Position numbers and translations under genes: made by a program
Shown: piece by piece, positions 23,558-33,581 of the stretch
How the letters are laid out: every line of letters begins with the position of its first letter
How positions within the stretch are numbered: position 1 is the stretch's first letter
Notes under the pieces: generated by a model
What the model was told of the DNA's origin: nothing
Seen by the model: the letters and a program-made list of their open reading frames with translations, nothing else
Databases searched by the model: none
Origin: Loripinus fragilis
Taxonomy: Eukaryota; Mollusca; Bivalvia; Lucinida; Lucinidae
DNA length: 64,000 nt
Reading direction: 5' to 3'
NCBI GenBank assembly: GCA_964019695.1
Contig: OZ026530.1
Span: 44,935,716-44,999,715, forward strand

Positions 23558-23881
23558 CCCAGGGGGGGGGGGAGTACTCTCATTTTTTCATACGTAGGCT
23601 CAGGCCCAGCATCTACCTTTCACCCCCAAAAAATATTTGAAATTTTAACAACCAAAAAAACATCCCCCATTCCGACCAAGAAAAGACCCTAAAATGCATA
23701 GAAATGACCTCTAAATATAGTCCAGTTTTGTGATACCAAAAATATCCACAAAATCTTTATGACCAAAATAATTTTTATTTTTCTGAAAAACCCCAAAAAT
23801 ATTGACATTCAAAATTTTGACCCCAAAGAATGACCCGAGTCTAGGTATGTATGAAAATATCAAAGTATCCCCCCCCCTGGG
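23558..23881. mobile_element. C/G-rich MITE, copy 2, with 8-bp target duplication
   Basis: A 324-bp element beginning CCCAGGGG and ending CCCCTGGG, flanked on both sides by AGCCATAT (23550-23557 and 23882-23889). The unoccupied target is seen once in block Z2 (58857-58864). The 8-bp duplication would suit the hAT superfamily. No coding capacity. Confidence 0.85.
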
Positions 23882-24215
23882 AGCCATATGTATCCAGGTG
23901 GGCCTCATCGTGAGAAAACCTGTCTTCAGGGTTTCCAACAAAGTCAGATTCAAACCTGTCTGCTCAGCTACAAAGAATAGCTAGAAAATTCAAATTTCAC
24001 CTGAAGCAATTTTACGTATGATACTTTCCAAAAAGGGAATAACAACAGCGCTGATCAGATTGAGTGGATGCGCTGGCTAGTCTGCGCCTGTGTTGTTTGC
24101 AAACCCTGAAGACAGGCTCTCTCTCGTCGAGGCCAAAATAAAGTTAAAGAAACAGCTCTCTCCTCTTTAGCGAGGTGATTCAAAACTTAAAAAAAGACAC
24201 TAAGTACTGTATAAC

Positions 24216-24646
24216 TAGACTGGTTCTCTCCCCTACACTGGCTATTGTAGGGACAGGTCATCAATAAATCAAACTGGCAGAAATCTGCCTGTTACACGGA
24301 ATGTCACGGAGCTAGCCAACAACTCGGGACCAGTTTAAAAGTTCCATACAGGCTACAGAAAAAAAGCTTATGGGTTTTTCTATTAAATATTGCTTTATCA
24401 TTTTCCATTCTATGACGTTTTTCGAGTTTGTAACGCTGCATTCAAACTTGTTATTTGTGTTGGCATGGTTGTTGTGACGTCAACGTCACCGTTAACGTCG
24501 AGATATGTTGGCGGAGGCAGTCATGTTTCTGTGGTTGTCTTGTCAACTTAACGATTTGTAATACAACTCATGATTGGCTGACCAATCACAGCCCACCTAA
24601 CATTATACATGACCAGTTGTTAATTTGTACAACTCGGAACCAGTTA
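24216..24646. mobile_element. 431-bp element with 10-bp target duplication
   Basis: Flanked by ACTGTATAAC at 24206-24215 and 24647-24656. Short inverted ends are TAGACTGGTTC and TAACTGGTTCC. Block Z2 has the empty site ACTTTATTAC (59186-59195). The interior repeats 'caactcggnaccagtt' and contains a CRE-like TGACGTCA (24475-24482). The length of the duplication points to a MULE-type (9-10 bp) element. No gene. Confidence 0.75.
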
Positions 24647-24910
24647 ACTGTATAACAAAACAACGCCTGAAAACAAAGTCCCACAAAAATGGGAGGAATA
24701 AACCATTCCAATAAATTACTCATAGCAGAACCACCACATAAGAACTGAAAGCGGCCAACGCCACATATGAAAGAGTCGGACCGGCAGAGGGGACTTAGAT
24801 TTATTTAAATGACCATATCTTTGTCCTAAATTATACTGTTGTTAAAACATGAACACATATTTTGCTTGCGTAGAGGCTTCTTAAATTGTGCAATGTATCA
24901 CCATAGCACT

Positions 24911-25595
24911 GAGGCGTATCCAAGTCACATCGGAAATGGTTTTATGACGAAAAATAGACGGTTTAGATGACGACATTAAAGAAGAAACGAAATGCTGAAG
25001 AAAAACATCGTTCTGTCAAAAAGAAAAAGAGATTGTTCTGTCAATGGAATACTCGATTAAGCTCCAATTAAAATTACTAACATATAACGAATTGATTTCC
25101 ATTGCAGATTTTCTATTGAAATGTGTCGGTTTTATGACGAAGTAGTTACGGTTTTATGACGATTTAAAATCAGTGTTCAACTGGGTTGTCTGCGGTTTGT
25201 GATTGTGGTATTTCCTGATCATACTTACTTAGTATTTTTCATGTTTTATGACGAAAACTTTTCTTTTGATTTTAGAGATTCTTCAATATTTTAGACGCTA
25301 AGACTTAGTTGTTGTACTGAAAACACTAATGCCTTAAATGTGCGTCGAAAATGCTATATTTTCGACTGATGAGTGTTTCTTAAACCACATTCGCCTAATG
25401 GAATTTCCAACTATTATCATTTGGACTGGTCCAGATGTTGGGTGGTATGTTTTCAAATTACAATAGAGCATTTCGTAAGCAAACAGTGGAGACCCTGACC
25501 AGACGCCGCATTCTGTGGCCTCTGATCTGGGTCTGCACTGTTTGCCTATGCCAGACAAAAAGGATATCAGCCTTTGATAGACAATGGCTCCACCA
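24911..25595. other. no gene; four copies of a TTTTATGACGA motif
   Basis: The 13-mer GGTTTTATGACGA occurs at 24938, 25128 and 25150, and TGTTTTATGACGA at 25242, all on the plus strand within 320 bp. The spacing is irregular, so this is not a simple tandem repeat. Frames across 25334-25595 have no recognisable motif. Confidence 0.45.
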
Positions 25596-26020
25596 GATGG
25601 CTTACAGCATCACATGCTAACATCCAACGTTTGTCAAAATTGCAGAAACGGGCTGCTCTGATCATTCTTAAAGCTAACTTTGACACACCATCTTCACTTA
25701 TTATGTTTTAAGAACTTAGCTGGCTCTCAGTAGAGAACCGATTAAAATATGATAAAGCAGTGCTTACCTACAGAGCTTTAAACAATTCAACACCCGATTA
25801 TCTTACAGAGTTATTGACACCCTAATCAGAAATCCCTTCATTAAAACTTAAGATCATCGGAAAATGGTCTGCTACACATACCATTGTCACGTAAGACACT
25901 CTTTGATAACTCATATACTTGCTCAGCCCCAAAATATGGAATGCTTTACCTCACATGGTCAGGGCTTCTGGTTCACTGATGACTTTCAAGAAAAAATATT
26001 AAACATTGTTTTAATTCTTA
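25596..26020 (+). pseudogene. non-LTR retrotransposon ORF2 C-terminus, relic
   Basis: Conceptual translation gives Ile-Gln-Arg-Leu-Ser-Lys-Leu-Gln-Lys-Arg-Ala-Ala, then a run ending in Asp-Thr-Pro-Ser-Ser, a Glu-Leu-x-Trp-Leu phrase, Tyr-Arg-Ala-Leu-Asn-Asn, and Thr-Pro-Asp-Tyr-Leu. Further on an Ala-Pro-Lys-x-Gly-x-Leu phrase stands where 'APKLWNSLP' usually sits. This is the region after the reverse transcriptase in CR1/jockey-type elements. Several stops and at least one frame change show that it is dead. The rest of the element is absent. Confidence 0.65.
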
Positions 26021-26716
26021 ATCAAAGCGATAAGATCTGGGTTTCTTCAATATATTATAGCATAGTATTCAGTGATATCCAGAGACCCTAACTATTACTA
26101 CTGTGCCGTCAGAAATTCAGTGGACATCGTTTTTCTTTTTTTAAAATGTCTTTAATGATATCAATTTGGACTGAAATTTTGCACATGCAGATAATATATC
26201 ACCGCCTAATATACAATTGAATGTTTGAACACTTAAGACTGGAAAATAAGTCTGGAATATCTTGTAAAATAAAATTACTTAGTCGTTTTCGATTAAGAAA
26301 ACTCCTCCTTTTCCCTCCATGTATTTCATATGGGTAGCACGTGGTTTATACAGTTCAATGGTTACCATGTTTACTATCGTATATCAGGTTGTATGATAAA
26401 GAAAACGGTCACTAGCAGGATAACTCTTGGTGTGTCCTCATGCACACTGCAAATGCTTTGAAGAGACTGCGCAAATAACAAATCTGTCTGAGTTATATCA
26501 TAATTGCTGAAAATCAAATTTCGCATCTTGTTTTCTAAGCGTTCATGGTAAAATGACATAAAGCTATTAAACTCTGTCTTTTGTGATTTGTAACAACAAA
26601 GGTGCAGATCAGCCACTTTTAAATGTGTTTTAGTATCATGCACTGTGATGCTTATTTTTTTAATCCAGCGGTATCTGCTGGTCTGTGTTGTATATATGTT
26701 TTATTGTTTAGTTATA
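26021..26716. other. no gene recognised
   Basis: AT-rich sequence. An 89-codon minus-strand frame (26374-26643) shows no domain that I recognise and no paralogue in the window. Confidence 0.4.
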
Positions 26717-26860
26717 CGAGGGTTAGTCAAAAATAACTGAGCCCTACCTAATAACATTTGAATCAAGTTAAACGGACACTGGTGAGATGATATTTCATTG
26801 GAGTTATATGCCATCTATTTAATCACCTAATTTATTTATGTTGGTAGGCTTTGTGTAACG

Positions 26861-26873
26861 GTTGCTAGGCAAC
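26861..26873. promoter_or_regulatory. X-box-like RFX motif 1
   Basis: GTTGCTAGGCAAC is a perfect 13-bp palindrome. It fits the X-box consensus RYYNYY-N1-RRNRAC bound by RFX factors. Confidence 0.5.
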
Positions 26874-27235
26874 AGAATATGACCTGTCAAGGGGATGCGT
26901 TCAGGTTGTGATACATATTATTCTAAGCGGTTCTTTGGAAACAGTAATGTTAAAGCAAGGCTTTATTCACTGCCGTCTGATACCTTTAACATGTACATAT
27001 TCAGTGTCACAGAAGAGAAACCAACTGACCCCAAATTATAGACTCTGTGGTAGTTTGATTTCAGAATTTATCAAATTTTAACATGCCTGAAGTCCCATAA
27101 TTTACCCCACCCATATTGAAATTTACACAATTTTAATAGAAAACATAAAATATTAGCCTAATAATGCTTTAACAGCACTGTATACACAAACCAACCCCCA
27201 GACATATTAAGTTCCTTTAATTAATTCACAGTTTT

Positions 27236-27249
27236 GTTTCCATGGCAAC
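27236..27249. promoter_or_regulatory. X-box-like RFX motif 2
   Basis: GTTTCCATGGCAAC fits RYYNYY-N2-RRNRAC exactly and is close to the classical X-box form. Confidence 0.5.
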
Positions 27250-27294
27250 ACAATGGTTGTGTATCTGAAAATTTGTGGAATTTTGGCGTTTTTT

Positions 27295-27307
27295 GTTGCT
27301 AGGCAAC
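27295..27307. promoter_or_regulatory. X-box-like RFX motif 3
   Basis: GTTGCTAGGCAAC, identical to motif 1, 46 bp after the end of motif 2. Confidence 0.5.
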
Positions 27308-27497
27308 GCATACAATCAATGTTCACGTAAACAGTAACAAACTAAGTGTAATGAAAAGACAATATGACATATGTTATTCAAATAAATGTCAAATATGTCT
27401 TTCAAAAAAAATATCAAGCACGCAAGATTTTTAAATACATACTGTATATTCCTGGTGGCTGAGATCGTGAACGCATCGATCTGACTGACGATCTTCA

Positions 27498-27510
27498 GTT
27501 GCCTAGCAAC
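27498..27510. promoter_or_regulatory. X-box-like RFX motif 4
   Basis: GTTGCCTAGCAAC fits RYYNYY-N1-RRNRAC. It lies in the right part of the MITE, opposite motif 1. Confidence 0.5.
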
Positions 27511-27895
27511 CATAATAAAAGCTTCACCAGGATAATTATTCAGGGTCAAAACATCGATGACATATGATACTTATAGAAAATAATCACATTTTTTGTTGTC
27601 TACAATGCCAAACTGAAATGTTATGAGGTAGGGCTCAGTTATTTTGACTGACCCTCGTATGTTGCAGAGGGCCGAAAGGTTGAATAGTTATCTTAGCTAA
27701 TTGTGTTTAATTGTATAAAAATTGTATGAACAAATAAATGCTTGGCTTATATGGGTTAAGCGATAAAATCACATAGTAGCATCTATTTTTACGTAATGTA
27801 GTGTATACAAAATCTTTCTCTGTTTCAGTTTAATACGTTGTTTGTAACGATCCTCAAATTTAGCCTTGCACATTTATGCGAAATTCGTTATATTT

Positions 27896-28358
27896 ATACC
27901 CCTGGTACGAAGTATATAGGGGGTAATAGTTTTTGCCTTTTCTGTAATTATGTTTGTTTGTCTGTCTGTTTGTTGGTTTGTCTGTCTGTCTGTAAACTTT
28001 TTTTTTCTGTCAAAGATTTCTAAGCAACTACTTGACTTAGGATTCTGAAATGTGGTACAAAGCTTGATAGTGATGAGATGTATTGTGTAACAAAAAAACA
28101 GCCACATATTGCTTATCAGTCCCTTTTTTTGTTCATTTTTCTTCTTTCTCTCTCCTATGTAAATCTTTTTTTTTCTCTCAAAGATTTCTCAGCAACTACT
28201 TCACTTAGGGCTCTGAAATTTGGTACAAAGCTTAATAGTGATGAGTTGTATTGTGTAACAAAAAAAAACAACAGCCATATATTGCTTATCAGTCCCTTTA
28301 TTTGTTCATTTTTCTTCTTTCTCTCTCCTATGTAAATCTTTCTTTTTTTCTGTCACCC
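27896..28358 (+). repeat. mollusc-type tandem repeat, left part
   Basis: Starts 'ggtacgaagtatatagg', then a GTCT/GTTT microsatellite (27952-27995), then ~170-bp units containing 'agatttctcagcaactact' and 'ggtacaaagcttgatagtg'. The right part at 31812-32870 begins with the same 'ggtacgaag' start. The 3.4-kb Ginger-like element sits between them. Confidence 0.75.
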
Positions 28359-28362
28359 CCGG

Positions 28363-31300
28363 TGTAACAGGCCGGAATTTCCCCCCAGCCCATTCTTTCC
28401 CCGGGGAAAAAATAGGCCGGCCCATTCTTTCCCCACCCAGTCAGTTTTTTCCCCCCCACTAATAATTTCAAAAATCATAATGGAATTATTATTTCTTTGT
28501 ATAAATTTAAAAAGCCGCTATTAAATTAGCGATAGGACTCAAAAGTACTCATACTTATTGCTGTTTGGTTGTGATTTGTAGGGGTTCAGACCATTCACTT
28601 TTACTATCAGTCTTTTGGTTTATTGTACTCTTTCACTGTATCGAAATACTTTCAAATGACATGTCAAAGAGATCTTCGACTTTAAAACCCGTTTAGCTTA
28701 CTGGTTCTTCTAAATAGGGGGTGGGGAAAGACTGGGCCGGCCCATTCTTTCCCCCCTCTATTATTTTCTAACCTTTCTATTTACATTTGTATCTCTCAGT
28801 CTTTAGGTTTAACCTACTCTTGCACTGTATCTGAACACTCATGATTCTCGCACTGTATCTGAACTCTCATGATTGTCTTGTCCTAAGGAGAAATTCAAGT
28901 TAAGTAAGCATTTAGCTAACTGCATGTTCCTTCTCAAAAGTGGGGTGGGGAAAGACTGGGCCGGCCCATTCTTTCCCCCCCTCCATTGGGTTCTAACCTT
29001 TCAATTTATCTGTCAGTCCTTGGTTTAAACTACTCTTACACTGAATCTGAACACTCATGATTGACATATCTCTAGGAGAAATTCAAGTTACAAGCATTCA
29101 GCCAAATGATTCTTCTAAATAGGGGTTGGGAAAGACTGGGCCGGCCCATTCTTCCCCCCTCTATTATATTCTAACCTTTCTATTTATCTCTCAGTCTTAA
29201 GGTTTAACCTACTCTTGCACTGTATCTGAACACTCATGATTGACATATCTCAAGGAGAAATTCAAGTAACAAGCATTCAGCCAAATGATTCTTCTAAATA
29301 GGGGGTGGTGAAAGACTGGGCCGGCCCATTCTTTCCCCCCTCTATTATTTTCTAACCTTTCTATTTATCTCTCAGTCTTAAGGTTTAACCTACTCTTGCA
29401 CTGTATCCGAACACTCATGATTGTCTTGTCCTAAGGAGAAATTCACGTTAAGAAAGCATTTAGCTAACTGCATGTTCCTTCTCAATAGTGGGGTGGGGAA
29501 AGACTGGGCCGGCCCATTCTTTCCCCCCCCTCCATTGGGTTCTAACCTTTCAATTTATCTGTCAGTTCTTGGTTTCAACTACTCTTACACTGAATCTGAT
29601 CACTCATTATTGACATATCTCTAGGAGAAATTCAAGTTACAAGCATTCAGCCAAATGATTCTTCTAAATAGGGGGTGGGGAAAGACTGGGCCGGCCCATT
29701 CTTTCCCCCCTCTTTTATTTTCTAACCTTTCTATTTATCTCTCAGTCTTAAGGTTTCCCCCCCCCCCCCTCCATAATGCTTGGATCTTTCAATTTATTGT
29801 TTAGTCTTTCGGTTTATGTTACTCTTTGACTGCATCTGAACAATTTTGAATGACCTATTCCAAAGAGAGATCACGTTTTTAAACCAACAAGTTAATTGGT
29901 ACTTCTACATTGTGGGGTGGGGAAAAACTGGGCGGGCCCATTCTTTCCCCCCTCCAAAATGTTGGGATCTTTCGATTTATCCTCTAGACTTTTGGATTAT
30001 GTTATTCTTTTGCTGTATCTGAACTCTCTTGACTTATACCAAGCAGAGAATCAAGTTTTCAAACCAACCGGTTTATTTGTAATTGTAAGGTGGGGAAAGA
30101 CTGGGCCGGCCCATTCTTTCCCCCCTCCTTAATCTTTCGATCATCTATTGATCGTTTTGCTTTCGGTTTATGTTACTCTTTCACTCTATTTTAACATTTA
30201 TGAAAGACCTATACCAAAGTGAGAATCAAGTTTTCAATCCAACAAGATTATTGGTACTTCTACATTGTTGGGTGGGGAAAGACTGGGCCGGCCCATTCTT
30301 TCCCCCCCCCCCCTCCATAATGCTTGGATCTTTCAATTTATTGTTTAGTCTTTCGGTTTATGTTACTCTTTGACTGAATCTGAATAATTTTGAATGACCT
30401 ATTCCAAAGAGAGATCAAGTTTTTAAACCAACAAGTTAATTGGTACTTCTACATTGTGGGGTGGGGAAAAACTGGGCCAGCCCATTCTTTCCCCCCCCTC
30501 AAAATGTTGGGATCTTTCTATCTATCCTCTATACTTTTGGATTATGTTATTCTTTTGCTGTATCTGAACTCTCTTGACTTATACCAAGCAGAGAATCAAG
30601 TTTTCAAACCAACCGGTTTATTTGTAATTGTAGGGTGGGGAAAAACTGGGCAATCCCATTCTTTCCCCCCTCCAAAATGTTGGGATCTTTCTATTTATCC
30701 TCTAGACTTTTGGATTATGTTATTCTTTTGCTGTATCTGAACTCTCTTGACTTATACCAAGCAGAGAATTAAGTTTTCAAACCAACCGGTTTATTTGTAA
30801 TTGTAGGGTGGGGAAAGACTGGGCCGGCCCATTCTTTCCCCCCTCCTTAATCTTTCGATCTTCTATTGATCGTTTTGCTTTCGGTTTATGTTACTCTTTC
30901 ACTCTATTTTAACATTTATGAAAGACCTATACCAAAGTGAGAATCAAGTTTTCAATCCATCAAGATTATTGGTACTTCTACATTGTTTGGTGGGGAAAGA
31001 GTGGGCCGGCCCATTCTTTCCCCCCTCCAAAATCTTCAGATCTTTCTATTGATCAGTTACAATTGTAGTCTTTCGGTTTATGTTACTCTTTCACTGTATC
31101 TTAACACTTATGAATGACAGATTCCATAGAGAGAATCAAGTTTTCAAACCCAACATTTTATTTGTACTGCTACATTGTTGGGTGGGGAAAGACTGGGCCG
31201 GCCCATTCTTTCCCCCCCCCCCTCCTAAATGTTCTGATCTTTCTATTTATCTTTCAGTCTTTCAGTTAATGTTATTCTTTTAATGTATCTGAAGACTTAT

Positions 31301-31811
31301 GAATGACTCATTCCAAAGAGATAATCAAATTTTCAAACCAAAAAGTTTATTGGTTATCTCCCTCCAAAGTGTTCTTTATCTTAGTGAATTGATTCTTCCA
31401 AACAGTGGGTTGGGGAAAGACTGGGTCGATTTTCCTTTAACCCATTCAAATAACCATTTTGAATTAAGAACATACTCATTTTGTTTTTTGAATAGGCTAA
31501 CCATTTATAATCAAATCCTTCTACACCCTCTGCACTTTTGTGCTGTGTTGAGGGTGGTAGAATTATAATACAGCTATTTCAGAATGAAATTTAATTTGAT
31601 TTAACTGCACAATGACACATATATCATTTTCAAGCCTTTTCCAAAAAAATAACATGGGGGGAAAAAACTGACTGGGTGGGGAAAAAACTGACTAGTCAAA
31701 TCTTTCCCCGGGGGAAAAACTGACCGGTCAGTTTTTTCCCCGGGGAAAGAATGGGCCGGCCCATTCTTTCCCCGGGAAAAAAACTGACTGGGGAAAAAAC
31801 TGACCGTTACA
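28363..31811. mobile_element. Ginger-like TIR element filled with tandem palindromic units (3.4 kb)
   Basis: Begins TGTAACAGGCC and ends GACCGTTACA. Both sides are flanked by CCGG (28359-28362, 31812-31815). TGTNR ends with a 4-bp target duplication are features of Ginger transposons. Almost the whole interior is about 16 tandem units of 170-190 bp. Each contains GGGGAAAGACTGGGCCGGCC followed by CATTCTTTCCCC, an imperfect palindrome around an FseI-type GGCCGGCC core. The units form at least two subfamilies. No integrase or other gene is present. Frames reading 'WAGPFFPP' are translations of the palindrome. Confidence 0.8.
31729..31786. repeat. 58-bp palindrome, one mismatch pair
   Basis: Symmetric about 31757/31758, with arms running CAGTTTTTT, CCCGGGG, AAAGAATGGGCC. 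It is the terminal form of the repeat unit near the element's right end. Confidence 0.85.
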
Positions 31812-32870
31812 CCGGTACGAAGTATATAGGAGGTATATAGTTTTTGCCTTTTCTGTAATTATGTTTGTTTGTCTGTCTGTTTGTTGGTTTGTCTGTCTGT
31901 CTATAAACTTTTTTTCTGTCAAAGATTTCTAAGCAACTACTTGACTTAGGATTCTGAAATTTGGTACAAAGCTTGATAGTGATGAGTTGTATTGTGTAAC
32001 AAAAAAAAACAGCCACATATTGCTTATCAGTCCCTTTATTTGTTCATTTTTCTTCTTTCTCTCTCCTATGTAAATCTTTCTTTTTTCTGTCAAAGATTTC
32101 TCAGCAACTACTTCACTTAGGGCTCTGAAATTTGGTACAAAGCTTGATAGTGATGAGTTGTATTGTGTAACAAAATACAGCCACATATTGCTTAACAGTC
32201 CCTTCATTTGTTCATTTTTCTTCTTTCTCTCTCCTATGTATATCTTTCTTTTTTTCTGTCGAAGATTTCTCAGCAACTACTTGGGTTAGGATTCTGAAAC
32301 TTGGTACAAAGCTTGATAGTGATTAGTTGTATTGTGTAACAAAAGAACAGCCACATATTTCTTATCAGTCCCTTTATTTATTCATTTCTCTTTCTCTCCA
32401 ATGAACATTTCTGTCACAGATTTCTCAGCTCCTATTAGAGCCAGTGTTTTCAAATTTAGTGTACACCTTCAGGTAGGCCTAGTGTATTGTGTAAATGAAA
32501 ATAAAGATGCTAAAGCTCATTTTGCCTTCTTTTTCAATTTTTCCTTCTGTCACTCCTATATAACACATATGGACAATTTTTGTCAGAGTTTTCTCAGCCA
32601 CTACTTGATTTAGGATTATGAAATTTTGTGTACACTTTCAGGTAGGCAAAGTGTATTGTGTAAATGAAAATTAAGGTGCTTATCCTCATTTTGCCTTCTT
32701 TTTTCAAATTTTCAATTTTTCCTTCTGTCACTCTTATCTAACACATATGGACATTTTCATAAAATTTTTCTCAGAAACTACTTGATTTAGGATTATGAAA
32801 TCTTTGACAATTTTGTCTTTTCTCTGAAAGTGTTACAACCTCTGATGGCTACGGCCGGGGGTATGTGAGC
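31812..32870 (+). repeat. mollusc-type tandem repeat, right part
   Basis: A microsatellite at 31865-31905, then about five units of 150-180 bp, each with a '(t)ctcagcaactactt' phrase and 'attgtgtaa'. It ends near 'gtgagctttgctcacttg', a short inverted repeat. I associate this family with mollusc genomes. No gene. Confidence 0.7.
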
Positions 32871-33581
32871 TTTGCTCACTTGTTGCTATATTTTAGAATC
32901 TTTTACAAATACTTTGCTACAAACTTATATACCCATTTAGGCTAAGCTTAAATTTGTCCCTGAATTTTACTAGAGTTTGCCATGAAGTTACTTTTTCGTG
33001 TATTTAAAATAACCTCCAAAAAGCCTAAACACGTCGAAGATTTGTTAACTGTTGAAATGGCGAGGTTCTATCGGGCTGTTTAATCAGTTTTCGTTTCCGT
33101 TCATTTGTGGTCATGAATTTAGCACTATACTATTTAAGCATGTATATATTACTATATACATGTTAGTAAGGTTCAGCAAACTCTCCCATGCACGAAGAGC
33201 ATAGTCATTCGGAAGCTGTGTCTCGCTACCGAAGTACGGCAGGCAAACCCCTTCCCGCAATCACAATGTTGGCTGTCCATGTTACCATTCTCGTGGTCTC
33301 TCAACGCTCCTACTGAAAAGTATTTCTTGTTATATTTACTCCGTGTGATTTATATGCCACCCCTGCACATTCCATTGTACGTAAATCACTGCATTTTTAG
33401 ACTTGCATTTGTCTATTTCTAATGATCTCTAGATGCACTAGCAAAACAAATGAGTTGAGAGATATAGACTCCATAGGATGTAGAGCGAGGAACATCACCA
33501 TCCATCTAAAATGGGAAATTGACAATTTCAAAATCAAAGTCGTCATGTTCATCATAAATTTTTTGGTAGAAACAATATCAT
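32871..33581. other. no gene recognised; upstream flank of coding array
   Basis: About 0.7 kb before the Lys/Ser repeat. A small palindromic run (CATGTATATATTACTATATACATG) is at 33139-33162. I see no promoter motif or upstream exon that I could defend. Confidence 0.4.

Larger units (their letters stand above)
20158..24910 (+). repeat. segmental duplication block Z, copy 1
   Basis: Matches 58150-59440 outside three insertions present only here: the Penelope-like element (20673-23363), the C-rich MITE (23558-23881) and a 431-bp element (24216-24646). Block Z2 therefore gives the empty site for all three. Confidence 0.8.
26717..27657. mobile_element. mariner-type MITE (941 bp) carrying X-box motifs
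   Basis: Terminal inverted repeats of about 45 bp start CGAGGGTTAGTCAAAAATAA and end with the complement. TA flanks both sides (26715-26716, 27658-27659). The CGAGGG start and TA target are typical of mariner elements. The interior has no transposase. It holds four RFX-type X-box palindromes, listed separately. Confidence 0.85.

Noticed and set aside
28400..31560. CRISPR-like array
   Set aside because: Units are ~180 bp, diverged and contiguous, with no short identical repeats and unique spacers. The genome is animal.
28363..31811. Many 60-116-codon frames reading 'VGWGKTGPAHSFPPP' or 'WAGPFFPP'
   Set aside because: They are translations of the tandem palindromic unit on both strands, with no start conserved apart from the repeat. 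The same is true in 46330-51900.
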